64,000 nucleotides of DNA from Ditylenchus dipsaci. Taxonomy: Eukaryota > Nematoda > Chromadorea > Rhabditida > Anguinidae. A model generated the notes under the pieces. That model saw only the letters and a list, made by a program, of their open reading frames with translations. It was not told the origin of the DNA and searched no databases. A program made the translations under genes and the position numbers. The stretch's first letter is position 1; each line of letters starts with the position of its first letter. Positions 22,981 through 34,345 of the stretch are shown in pieces. The stretch lies in NCBI GenBank assembly GCA_004194705.1, contig SADC01000880.1:60576-124575 (forward strand), in the 5' to 3' direction.

Positions 22981-23174
22981 GACATTTGAATCGGGACACG
23001 GACATTTTACCGCCCGTTCATTTCACCGCCTGCATAATTTCACCGCCTGTATCTGTTCATTTTTTTAGTCCAATTTTGTATTTATTCATTTTTCTGTGTT
23101 TTTTCTTTGAAAATCGATATTTACTTTTAATATAAAAATTTAGCAATCTGATGGATGCTAATATAGAGATCGTA

Positions 23175-23255
23175 TGTAAAGAGTCAGCCCTTATCCCGGA
23201 CCATGTGCCCCCAAAGGGTCAGCCCTTATCCCGGACCATGTACCCACAAAGGGGC
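23175..23255. repeat. Two-copy tandem repeat, about 40 bp
   Basis: GTCAGCCCTTATCCCGGACC occurs twice in a row (about 23182 and 23218), each followed by ATGT-CCC-CAAA. A small hairpin, GCCTGCCGAAGGCAGGC, follows at about 23274. Confidence 0.7.
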
Positions 23256-23433
23256 TTCCTATTGAATTAGGTTGCCTGCCGAAGGCAGGCAGGTAGAAGG
23301 AGAAGAATCTGAAGAGAATGAAAATGACACTTATTAAATTTGTTGTTTGTTCTAGTGTTTCATTTAAATTGTTAAATGTTATCAATAAATTGCTTGCATA
23401 TGTACCACTAGATTGGTTCTGTCGTTATGTTAA

Positions 23434-23930
23434 CACTGTCATGCCCGAGTGTACCAAGTGAGGCTTCTGGTGCAGAATTCACGGAGAACACGATAAGAAA
23501 AAGAACGAGGTCAAAAGGCTTCCTTTTTGACACTTTTCATGTGTTTGAAGGTAGCTAATTTTCGACCATCTGCACATACCTAATATTTAGGGTATTTATA
23601 GGTGGTACTTGCTCAAATTTATGTATCACCTGGGCGTGTAATATCTCAAAATGTAGCATAGGATCAGGGCTATCTATTGCTCACAAAAGTTTAGCAAGAA
23701 TATAGAAGTTTGCAAAATAAATATTAATTAATCCACTTAGGTTCAGGATCTGGAAATTCTCTGTTTCAGAACTAAAATAGCTCTAACTTTCCGCACAGTG
23801 TTTTTTCAAGCAAAAACTCAAGCACATCTTGTTGCTCGAATGTAGAGCTACAAAATGAGCTTAAACTTGCCACAAGTGAAACATAAAATACACGTCCCCT
23901 TCAGTTAAAGACAAATTTTTTATAGATGTT
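23434..23930. repeat. piggyBac left terminal inverted repeat
   Basis: Inverted match to 25985-26480, with a few one-base indels (GAATTCACGG against GAATTTCACGG) and a two-base change near GAGCTTAAAC. The putative transposase ATG (23926) sits at its inner edge. Confidence 0.9.
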
Positions 23931-25956
23931 AATTTTTATAGACTTCTTTCTTCGCCAAAATTGTGTTGCCGAATGCTTGAAGACCGATTATTCGAATCTG
24001 TGGAAGAAGGAGCATCCTCAAGAAGTGCAAGGAACAACGAGTTTTCAATCAGCAACTGGCTCCAAGCTTCCATATGAGTCAGAACAAGCAGCCTTTTTGG
24101 CCATTTTTTCGCCAGATTTGATCAAACTGTTAGTTTTTTTTCATAACTTTTTATACGGCTTTTGTAATGTTTTTAGCATTGTGGATAATACCAATTTGTC
24201 TATCACTCGTTGCATTGGAGCAATAAAGAGAAACAAAAGAACCGTACCCCATTTGCTTATGAAACAGATGATGCTGAGATAAAAGCATTAGTTGGACTCT
24301 GGCTGAAGCTTGGAATTACAGGATTTCACATCTCGAATGTCCATGAAATCTTTTCGACAACTAACTCTTCATCGTTGGGTGAGTCAGCTTTTGTATTTCA
24401 GAACGAATTCTGTATTCGTACAAACCTATATGCGCATCTTTCATTTTCTCGCAACCGATACCAATTCTTGATGAAATGTATCCATTTTGACAATAGGATG
24501 AAGCGGCTGAAGAATTCCGAAGGCTCTTATGTCGACAAATTTGTCCACCTTCGTCAAGTATTTTTTTTATCTATTCTGCGTTGAATTGCTTTATATGATT
24601 TTTTAGGGTCTTTGAAATATTTTCACGTAACTGCCGCTCTTGTTACAATCCAGGTGAATTCTTGACAATCGATGAACTGTTGCTTCCTTTTCGGGGCCGC
24701 TGTCCATTCCGAATGTTCATTCCGTCAAAGAAAGCAAAGTTTGGCATCAAAATATTTGTGCTGTTGATCCGAAAACAATGTATATGGTGAACTCAGAAGT
24801 TTATTTGGGCAAAAAAATGAGAACAGCTGAAAAAAATCTTGGAGAAAAGTTAGAACTTTATTGTTGGGGCTTTACTAAATAATTTGTCCTATTTTATATC
24901 GTTCTCAACTTGTCTCGAGAATTTTTGTCACAAGGTCGAACTCTAGATACCGACAACTTCTTTACTTCTGCTCAACTTGGCCAAAGGCTGTGGGATGAAA
25001 AGACTTCACTGTCAGGGACAATCCGAAAAAATCGCACCGGTAATCCAGAAGATTTTGTCAATGAGGCCACTGAGGTATGACCTTGGCTTGTAGAACGCTT
25101 CAAAAAAATATTTCAGGTCGGAAAATGCAAGTTTGTATTTCGAAAGCAAGAGACTTTGTTGATATTTCAAGCCCGAAGTTCCAAGCGGGTATTACTCTAT
25201 TCAACAAAACACCATCAAAATGATATTCATCCAAGCGGGAAACCCAAAATGATTACTGGCTACAATTCAAACAATTTTGGCGTTGATATCTTTGATGAAA
25301 TGTGCGGTCGCTATGCTTACAGTCTAAAAGTCCGTCGTTGGCCTCTTCGTCTCTTTATGCACTCAAGCGATGCTGCTGCTCTCAACGGATACGTTCTTTT
25401 CGATGGAGGGGTAACAAGGAGGCGCTTTATTCTTCAACTTGTCGACCAGTTGATGAGAGAGCAAAAAGAACGAAGGTCTTCTGTGGAACACTGTATGAAC
25501 GAGGGCTTTCAACAAATAGATCAAAGATATAAAAGGTTGGCTTCCCAGTCACGTTTACATTTGGTAAAGTTCAAAAAAGTTTAGCCTTCTAAATAAAGCA
25601 ACCGGACAAGAATCTGCTGCTCAAGTGAATCATTGCTATGTATGCCACAAATCAGGAAGAGGAAAGAACATCATGAGCTGCAGTAAATGTGAAAAGTCAG
25701 TTTGCGGAGAACATGCAACTGCGCTTGTTCTATGTTCCAAATGCAACGTTAAGAAAATCAGACAGTTCAAGAAGTTCCTCTGGCAACTGCTACGTTCACA
25801 CCAATGCGTACAAGAACTACACCTTCGTCTAAGACCAATGCCCGCTGCTACAAGTGCCCTAAGAAAAGTCGCTTTCACTGCTCTGTCTGTCAAAAACCAG
25901 CTTGCAAGGATCACCGTTCAATTCAGAATCCGAAGCATTGTGGTGACTGTCATTAG
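23926..25956 (+). pseudogene. piggyBac transposase (DDE_Tnp_1_7 type), frameshifted
   Basis: Cuts and pastes DNA at TTAA through a DDD catalytic core. Recognised blocks in order: F-S-P-D-L-I-K-L / IVDNTN near 24110-24195; DDAEIKALVGLWLKLGITGF (24267 on); YNPGEFLTIDELLLPFRGR with the first Asp at 24671; LDTDNFFTSAQL with the second Asp at 24952; NFGVDIFDEMCGRYAYSLK with the third Asp at 25285 (and a further Asp at 25294). All three catalytic Asp are present. Likely introns: 24129-24176, 24558-24606, about 24849-24899 (acceptor seems mutated), 25075-25116 and 25536-25584. Frame changes occur near 24240, 24607, 24758 and 25765, two of them at G or T runs. The C-terminus has two Cys/His modules: CX2C-X11-CX2C-X4-CX2H from about 25634 and CX2C-X7-CX2C-X4-CX2H from 25846, ending at TAG 25956. 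Start at ATG 23926 is tentative. Confidence 0.9.
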
Positions 25957-25984
25957 CAATGTTTGCGAGATATTTTGATAAAAA

Positions 25985-26480
25985 ACATCTATAAAAAATT
26001 TGTCTTTAACTGAAGGGGACGTGTATTTTATGTTTCACTTGTGGCAAGTTTCGGCTCATTTTGTAGCTCTACATTCGAGCAACAAGATGTGCTTGAGTTT
26101 TTGCTTGAAAAAACACTGTGCGGAAAGTTAGAGCTATTTTAGTTCTGAAACAGAGAATTTCCAGATCCTGAACCTAAGTGGATTAATTAATATTTATTTG
26201 CAAACTTCTATATTCTTGCTAAACTTTTGTGAGCAATAGATAGCCCTGATCCTATGCTACATTTTGAGATATTACACGCCCAGGTGATACATAAATTTGA
26301 GCAAGTACCACCTATAAATACCCTAAATATTAGGTATGTGCAGATGGTCGAAAATTAGCTACCTTCAAACACATGAAAAGTGTCAAAAAGGAAGCCTTTT
26401 GACCTCGTTCTTTTTCTTATCGTGTTCTCCGTGAAATTCTGCACCAGAAGCCTCACTTGGTACACTCGGGCATGACAGTG
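25985..26480. repeat. piggyBac right terminal inverted repeat
   Basis: Inverted partner of 23434-23930, ending CACTCGGGCATGACAGTG next to TTAA. Confidence 0.9.
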
Positions 26481-26484
26481 TTAA

Positions 26485-27430
26485 AAATCAGATGCTGAAA
26501 AAGCGTGAAACTATAGGAACTTTTAATTACCTAGATCAGAACCTGAAGGGCGAGCGACTAATAATCCCACCCAAAAAATTAAATGGGGCTCAAATGCGGG
26601 GGCTCAAATGCTTGACGCTTTTTGTTTTCTTCGCAGTGATCTATTAAACACATCGTATTTTTGAGATTTTTCGGGCTCCGAGCTCTGGATTTAAAGAAAA
26701 AATTGCTTCGGCTCTTGCTCCAGGCTCTTAAGTTCCGAAAATTTGCTCCTGCTCTGGCTCATGTCCGGAGCCAGAGCGGAGCAAGAATCAAAGCCAGAGC
26801 CGGAGATTTATACATGATTGTCCACCAGAGTTGCCAGTGAACAGCTTTTGTCTTTCACTACATAAGATTCAACTTGGCGCCAAAGATGCGAAGATGCTCA
26901 TGTTTCTCAACAAAGTTTTGTCATTGCTCAATTATCAGTACTAACTGTTTTCGTCGTTCATTGTTGTGTTAATACCACTAATGTTAATACTACTAAGAAT
27001 ACACGAAATCGATCTGGATCTTAATAACTCAAAATTCTTCTTGTTTTGTAGAAAAACGCAAAAATGTGCCACATACTGCGGTATACCGCACGTAAGCAAA
27101 ATACCGCACCGCAACACCGCACTCGTGGATTTTACACACCGCAACACCGCACCGCATTGCGAGTCGGTGAAAAACACCGCACCGCAACACCGCAAACGTC
27201 TATTTCCTCAACACTAGAAAATACCAGAATTCACTGACATCAGGATATTTTGGAGCGAAAACAACTATTCTTCTTTTTATTGTTTTTTTACAGTTTTATG
27301 GTGGTTTTATATATTTCATTGCGATTTAATTTTTTTTCAAATATTTTTCTGCAACATTGGGACAGGCTTTCGATATAGCTTTTTAAAACAAGGGCTGAAA
27401 AAAAAAGGAACAAAAGAGAGAAGAGAAAAT
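26485..27430. repeat. Short repeats right of the piggyBac element
   Basis: 26586-26612 is two units of GGGGCTCAAATGC, the inverse of the minisatellite left of the element. 26690-26815 is rich in GCTCTGGCTC and its complement, forming an inverted repeat around 26765. 27080-27200 is a run of ACCGCAACACCGC units. GAAAATACCAGAATTCACTG occurs at both 27217 and 27425. No gene. Confidence 0.6.
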
Positions 27431-29700
27431 ACCAGAATTCACTGACACTGACTTTTTCTGTACCAAATCTAGTGAACTCAATGTGGTTCTAGCTTTTTAC
27501 TATTATTATCGAATTACTTAAAAACAAGAATAACGTATTTGGTAAATCTCTGGAATGGATATGTCAAGTAATTGTTTTGAGTATAATGATCAATTGCATT
27601 ACAAATTGTTTTGTTATTTTTTTCATGTGCCAGAGTATTTTTCGCCTCTTTATTCGGAATATTTCAATGTGAACTATCTTAATATTTCAATACCAATCAT
27701 CTAATATAACTTCATTTATAATTGAGAGGTCAGAAACACTTTAAAACACTAAATTGAAAAACACTTAATTGAAAGGTCAAAAACACTACATCTAGTAATT
27801 GGGTCAGGGGAGGAAGGTTCACACTTTTTAGTGGTCCCGTTGGACTATTTATAAATTTTCTCTCAGAAAGATTTTATTAAGGCGAGTTTATTTTTTTATT
27901 ACTAAACTTGTATCATGTGGATTGCTGAATAAGGACTTTATGTACATGAATAATTTAATAACTTAAGCTATTACTTTCAAAATCTTACAAAAAAATTTCA
28001 TTTTTTATTACTAAACTTGTATCATGTGAATTGTTAAATATTTAGAAAGCTTTTTTAATTAATTTTCTTATGATTATTTTATTTCAATGTCGTTCTAGCT
28101 TTTTACTATTATAATTGAATTACTAAAAAGTAAGAATAACGTATTTGGTAGATCTCTGGAATGGATATGTCAAGTAATTTTTTTGAGCATAATGATCAAT
28201 TGCATTACAAATTGTTTTGTTATTTTTTTTTCATGTGCCAGAGTGTTTTTCGCCTCTTTATTCGGAATATTTCAATGTGAACCATCTTAATATTTCAATA
28301 CCAATCATCTAACATCGTATTTGTGATTGATCTATGTGATATTTTTTTTTGACTTTCTACTTCAAAAGATTTTTAATTAATGGAAATAGGAAACTTTTTC
28401 ATGACGTAATAATTAGTTTTTTAGTGTTTAAGTATTTTAGATACTATCTGAACTAAGTTCATAATTTTTTTTATGTATTAATCAAATACAAGACTACATT
28501 TATGGCAACAATTTTTTTGTACCAAATCACCTTTTTTCTGTACCAAATCTAATTCTATGTCAAGTCGAACTAAATTTCGCGAGATTTCGAGATAATTAAA
28601 ATGTTTAGTCTAAAAATGAGTCGGATTGCTCAAAATCCCACCTAGGAGTAGTTACAAGCCCTCGAATGTTGATTTTATGAGGGTTTACTGAAAGGGGTGA
28701 CCATCTTCAGAGGCTCTTTTTGGTTGTGTTCGACCAAAAGTGATTGAAATAAAATTCAACCTGATTTAACGACCCCTTATAGGCGGTAATTTTCTTTCTT
28801 TTCTTTTCAGAAATTTTTTTTATGATTATTTTATTTCAATTTTTACTTATTTTTATAAATTACTTGAACTTGAAGTAACTTATGGGGTAAAACTCTGAAT
28901 ATGGATATGCATGAGACATTTTCAATATTATGATTAATTGCATTACAAATTATTTCGTAATTTTTCTATCTGCCACATTGTTTCACGCTTTTATGAAAAA
29001 GAAAAAACATGAAGTATTTTAAAATTACAATTTAAATATTTACTATCGTATTTTCATCAAGCCATATGGTATGTGTTTTTTATTTACGCTCTTATTGAAA
29101 ATAATTTTCAAGATAATGAAGAAAGGGTAAGACAGAAATAAATGAAGAAAGTCTTTCATGAAGTCTTGATTAATATTTTACCGTTAAACTATTTTTATCT
29201 AAATGTATAAGTTCATTTATAATTGAAAGGCCAATACACTTATTTAACTATATTTTCTCAATTATTAATATGAAAGCACCAGTTATCAAGAAGAGGTTGG
29301 GAGGACCAACGCATATTTGAAAATGATGTTTAGACGTCGCCTCATTAGAAAAACACTACATCTAGTATTTGGGTCAGGGGAGGAAGGTTCACACTTTTAG
29401 TGGTCCCGTTGCACTATTTATAAATTTTCTCTCAGAAAAATTTTATTAAGGCGAGTTTGCACTCCTCAAAAAGCTCTTTTAACAGCGGACGACCTTTCCC
29501 TCACACATTTGGGTTTGCTGTGGAAAAATTTGAAATTTGGTATCATAAACTTTAAAAATTGCGGTTTTTGTGAAAAATCTTGAAAGAAAAAATTTGAATA
29601 AAAAGACTTTGGCGCAAAATTCCCTGGCCGACAGGTGTCAATGACCTCTTTGAAAACATAATTGCTTTAAGGTAATGGAGAGTTTTCGTAAATGCTGTTT
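27430..29700. repeat. LR1 copies with internal duplication
   Basis: A block of about 210 bp at 27520-27730 (GGAATGGATATGTCAAGTAA) recurs at 28120-28330 with few changes. ACACTACATCTAGTA plus GGGTCAGGGGAGGAAGG occurs at about 27785 and 29350. The 29350-29660 block matches the window end (63720-63990), including AGTGGTCCCGTTGCAC. It is AT-rich and non-coding. Confidence 0.6.
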
Positions 29701-29889
29701 GACACGGTAAAAGTTGTACATCCTGTAAGCACGTTACTGCGCAGAACTTTTCTCTGAACAGGTAAAGGTTTTTAAAAGGTTGCTCTATGGTAATCAGTGG
29801 CCTCTCTGCCCAACCGAATCACGATTTTCGTCTATGCAAATTCAAAAAGTAGACTCTGAAATTTTTTCAAATAAATTTATCTTGTTTTT

Positions 29890-30286
29890 TTGAAGTCTCT
29901 AATAAACGTGTCCCAGGGAAACAAAAACGATCAGTCAATGCAAGATAATCCAACAAAACCATTACGTCTTTCATTTCCTTGTATCTATGCATCTTCTGTC
30001 AGGAAAATAGAACCAGACAGCCGTCTCATCCGGGACAATCAGTTGAGTGCTTGTTTTTCTTTCGCAAATCCTCGACATGCATGATAGACTTCGCAACGAC
30101 TTCAGCAAAGTTTTTTGACGTCTTTTAAGCACTTGTTCTCACCCATCAGAGGACGAAGTTGTTGCGCGGCAAAAAACTTGTGAGCCATCTAACAGGAGCC
30201 TAAAACAACGAGGAAGTTCTCTAAATTTTTCTCAAAATCAAATTAAAGAAGCAATTTCTAACGAGAATCGACTAGAAAAAAAGTGA
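29890..30286 (+). CDS. Weak candidate exon(s), unknown product
   Basis: Two adjacent open stretches in different frames look protein-like. 29890-30084 includes NDQSMQDNPTKPLRLSFPC. 30119-30286 reads SHPSEDEVVARQKTCEPSNR and reaches LEKK just at AAGTGAGT, a good donor match. The upstream frame has a stop near 30116. No family recognised. It may be a 3' fragment of a host gene, a transposon remnant or chance. Confidence 0.2.
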
Positions 30287-30299
30287 GTTCCGGAATATT

Positions 30300-30640
30300 C
30301 AGGCTAAATAATCTTTCCTCCACCCTTCAAAAAGATTCAAAACTAGACTCATTATTGTCCCGTGAAGAACTATTCCATTATTATTTGCTAATTACTAAAA
30401 TGATAAAAAAACGTATAAGACAAACTTATGAAAAAGGTAATGTATATGTTTTGATATTATGATTGACTGCATTGCGATGCATTCCAATTTATATTAAATC
30501 ATGTGATTTTCGTTTTTTTTATGTGTGTTTTATTTTATTATTATTTTATTCACCATTTTATAAGGCTAGAATACATTTGACAAAAACGAAGCTTAGCGAA
30601 AACGAAATTTGGCAACACGAAAATAAATTAATAAAGTTAG
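30300..30640. other. Intergenic, LR1-like traces
   Basis: TAATTACTAAAATGATAAAAA and TTGATATTATGATTGACTGC near 30390-30465 resemble LR1. Nothing else is seen. Confidence 0.35.
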
Positions 30641-30641
30641 A

Positions 30642-33250
30642 GTGTGGTTGGCTATATCATAGTTAACTGATAAAAAGCTTTTTTTATACCATAGTTAACT
30701 GAGGGGTGTGGTTGGCTATATCATAGTTAACTGATAAAAGCTTTTTTATACCATAGTTAACTGAGGGGTGTGGTTGGCTATATCATAGTTAACTGATAAA
30801 AGCTTTTTTTATATAATAGTTAACTGAGGGGTGTGGTTGGCTATATCATAGTTAACTGATAAAAGCTTTTTTATACCATAGTTAACTGAGGGGTGTGGTT
30901 GGCTATATCATAGTTAACTGATAAAAGCTTTTTTATACCATAGTTAACTGAGGGGTGTGGTTGGCTATATCATAGTTAACTGATGGAAGTTTTTTTATAT
31001 CATAGTTAACTGAGAGTGTGGTCGGCTATATCATAGATTTACAGATAAAAGCTTTTTTTATATAATAGTTAACTGAGGGGTGTGGTTGGCTATATCATAG
31101 TTAACTGATAAAAGCTTTTTTATACCATAGTTAACTGAGGGGTGTGGTTGGCTATATCAGAGTTAACTGATGGAAGTTTTTTTTATATCATAGTTAACTG
31201 AGGGGTGTGGTTGGCTATATCAGAGTTAACTGATGGAAGTTTTTTTATATCATAGTTAACTGAGGGGTGTGGTTGGCTATATCATAGTTAACTGATAAAA
31301 GCTTTTTTTATATCATAGTTAACTGAGGGGTGTGGTTGGCTATATCATAGTTAACTGATAAAAGCTTTTTTATACCATAGTTAACTGAGGGGTGTGGTTG
31401 GCTATATCATAGTTAACTGATAAAAGCTTTTTTATACCATAGTTAACTGAGGGGTGTGGTTGGCTATATCATAGTTAACTGATGGAAGTTTTTTTATATC
31501 ATAGTTAACTGAGAGTGTGGTCGGCTATATCATAGATTTACAGATAAAAGCTTTTTTTATATAATAGTTAACTGAGGGGTGTGGTTGGCTATATCATAGT
31601 TAACTGATAAAAGCTTTTTTTACCATAGTTAACTGAGGGGTGTGGTTGGCTATATCAGAGTTAACTGATGGAAGTTTTTTTTATATCATAGTTAACTGAG
31701 GGGTGTGGTTGGCTATATCATAGTTAACTGATAAAAGCTTTTTTTATACCATAGTTAACTGAGGGGTGTGGTTGGCTATATCATAGTTAACTGATAAAAG
31801 CTTTTTTTATACCATAGTTAACTGAGGGTGTGGTTGGCTATATCATAGTTAACTGATAAAAGCTTTTTATACCATAGTTAACTGAGGGGTGTGGTTGGCT
31901 ATATCATAGTTAACTGATAAAAGCTTTTTTTATACCATAGTTAACTGAGGGGTGTGGTTGGCTATATCATAGTTAACTGATAAAAGCTTTTTTTATACCA
32001 TAGTTAACTGAGGGGTGTGGTTGGCTATATCATAGTTAACTGATAAAAGCTTTTTTTATACCATAGTTAACTGAGGGGTGTGGTTGGCTATATCATAGTT
32101 AACTGATAAAAGCTTTTTTTACCATAGTTAACTGAGGGTGTGGTTGCTATATCATAGTTAACTGATAAAAGCTTTTTTTATACCATAGTTAACTGAGGGG
32201 TGTAGTTGGCTATATCATAGTTAACTGATAAAAGCTTTTTTTATACCATAGTTAACTGAGGGGTGTGGTTGGCTATATCATAGTTAACTGATAAAAGCTT
32301 TTTTATACCATAGTTAACTGAGGGGTGTGGTTGGCTATATCATAGTTAACTGATAAAAGCTTTTTTTATACCATAGTTAACTGAGGGGTGTGGTTGGCTA
32401 TATCATAGTTAACTGATAAAAGCTTTTTTTATACCATAGTTAACTGAGGGGTGTGGTTGGCTATATCATAGTTAACTGATAAAAGCTTTTTTATACCATA
32501 GTTAACTGAGGGTGTGGTTGGCTATATCAGAGTTAACTGATGGAAGTTTTTTTTATATCATAGTTAACTGAGGGTGTGTTGGCTATATCATAGTTAACTG
32601 ATAAAAGCTTTTTTATATCATAGTTAACTGAGGGGTGTGGTTGGCTATATCATAGTTAACTGATAAAAGCTTTTTTTATACATAGTTAACTGAGGGTGTG
32701 GTTGGCTATATCATAGTTAACTGATAAAAGCTTTTTATACCATAGTTAACTGAGGGGTGTGGTTGGCTATATCATAGTTAACTGATGGAAGTTTTTTTTT
32801 ATATCATAGTTAACTGAGGGGTGTGGTTGGCTATATCATAGTTAACTGATAAAAGCTTTTTTTATATCATAGTTAACTGAGGGGTGTGGTTGGCTATATC
32901 ATAGTTAACTGATAAAAGCTTTTTTTATACCATAGTTAACTGAGGGTGTGGTTGGCTAGATCATAGTTAACTGATAAATCTTTTTTATATCATAGTTAAC
33001 TGATGGTGTGGTTGGTTAGATATAGTTAACTGATAAAATCTTTTTTATATCATAGTTAACTGAGGGGTGTGGTTGGCTAGATCATAGTTCACTGATAAAT
33101 CTTTTTTATATCATAGTTAACTGAGGGGTGTGGTTGGCTAGATCATAGTTAACTGATAAAATCTTTTTTATATCATAGTTAACTGAGGGGTGTGGTTGGC
33201 TAGATCATAGTTAACTGATAAAATCTTTTTTATATCATAGTTAACTGATG
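30642..33250 (+). repeat. Satellite array, 62-63 bp unit, about 42 copies
   Basis: The unit runs GTGTGGTTGGCTATATCATA, GTTAACTGATAAAAGC, TTTTTTATACCATA, GTTAACTGAGGG. Each unit has two AGTTAACT palindromes and an AAAAGCTTTT dyad, hence two TTAA sites. A variant pair (GAGAGTGTGGTCGGC with CATAGATTTACAG) occurs at about 31012 and 31511, about 8 units apart, pointing to a higher-order duplication. The last five or so units (from about 32950) share a private variant, GGCTAGATCATAGTT with AAATCTTTTTT. Copy number is estimated from length. Confidence 0.95.
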
Positions 33251-33669
33251 CAAGTTTTTCGAAAGTGACTCTGAATGCATGAATGATGCGTGCAGTAGAG
33301 ATTCACACACCCACATAATTTAGTCACAAATCTTTCACAAATTTTTCAAATTTCACGCTGATCACTTTGCTATATATATACTCTCAATTTTCTTTGCAAA
33401 ATTATCCAAGATATGCCAAACCAGGTATCATTCAAATTTCAATTTCAGGGAAAGTGCTGGTCTTACCTCTTCTTTGCAATTTCTAAAAAGCTTTTGCGTA
33501 ATTTTTGTGCTGACTTTTTGCCTATCTTGAAGCTATTGAATTTCTCCACAAGTGTTGACCACGTATTGAGAAGTTAAACGCAACTACGACATGTCTAGGA
33601 CAATTTCCTGATTAAAATAGAGGGTTTTCGAAAACTGGCTTGTTATGAGAAAATCTAAAATGCTCTGGT
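33251..33669. other. Spacer between satellite and piggyBac-type end
   Basis: It begins with a CM fragment (TCGAAAGTGACTCTGAATGC near 33258, CACACACCCACATAATTTAG near 33305). The rest, 33340-33669, may be the inner part of the piggyBac-type terminal region but is too diverged to align with confidence. Confidence 0.4.
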
Positions 33670-33946
33670 AAATTGAAATCACTCAGATACAATTTTGCGC
33701 GCAATAGATACCCTGGTTACGCCCTCCATTTTGGTATATCACACATCTAAGTGCTGCTTAAATTGAGCGAGTACCACCGATGTTTTTCTCAAATTCCAGG
33801 TGGTCAGGAGTAGGTGAAAGTTACCTATTTTCAGAAGCTGTTTTACCCTTTTCACTCACACCTCTTCACGAAATTTTGTGCGCCATCGTGCTCAGCGTGA
33901 AAAGTTAGGCTTATACACCCGAAAATTACAGTCGGCCTTTCGCGTG
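33670..33946 (-). mobile_element. Diverged piggyBac-type terminal region
   Basis: Read on the minus strand from TTAA (33947-33950) it gives CACGCGAAAGG, then blocks colinear with the 23434 terminus: GCGCACAAAATTTCGTG against GTGCAGAATTCACGG, GGTGGTACTCGCTCAATTTA against GGTGGTACTTGCTCAAATTT, and GGGTATCTATTGC against GGGCTATCTATTGC. Overall similarity is about 60-65 percent by eye. Only this end is recognisable. The left end and any transposase are missing. Confidence 0.7.
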
Positions 33947-34345
33947 TTAACTATGATAAAAAAAACTTCCATCACTAAACTATGATATAGCAACCACACC
34001 TCTCAGTTAACTATGAAATAAAAAGCTTCATCAGTTAACTATGATATATCCAAGCACACACCTCAGTTAACTATGATATAAAAAAACTTCCATCAGTTAA
34101 TTATAATATAGACAATCGCACCTCTCAGTTAACTATGAGATGAAAACTCTTTATCAGTTAACCATTATATAGCCAACCACACCTCTCAGCTAACTATGAT
34201 ATGAAAAAGATTTTATCAGTTAACTATTATATAGCCAACTACACCACTCTGTTAACTATGATATAAAAAAGCTTTTTTAAAATAACTATGATGTAGCCAA
34301 CCACACCGCTCAGTTAACTATGATAAAAAAACTTTATCAGCCCTG
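33947..34345 (-). repeat. Inverted, degenerate satellite array, about 6 units
   Basis: The same 62-bp unit on the opposite strand (CAGTTAACTATGATATAAAA, CCAACCACACC), much more diverged than the main array. It starts exactly at the TTAA of the piggyBac-type end. Confidence 0.85.

Larger units (their letters stand above)
23434..26480 (+). mobile_element. piggyBac element, 3047 bp, TTAA target sites
   Basis: TTAA flanks both sides (23430-23433 and 26481-26484), the signature of piggyBac insertion. The ends read CACTGTCATGCCCGAGTG and its reverse complement. The terminal inverted repeats run about 495 bp (23434-23930 and 25985-26480) with only a handful of differences by eye, so the insertion is recent or the arms have been homogenised. 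The interior holds one transposase gene on the plus strand, damaged by single-base frame changes. A diverged relative of the terminal repeat lies at 33670-33946. Confidence 0.95.

Noticed and set aside
22680..23005. Long minus-strand frames rich in GAQMRG and LKCGAQ
   Set aside because: They are translations of the GCATTTGAGCCCC minisatellite.
30642..33250. CRISPR-like array of regular repeats
   Set aside because: No unique spacers; the whole 62-bp unit repeats head to tail, and the context is eukaryotic.
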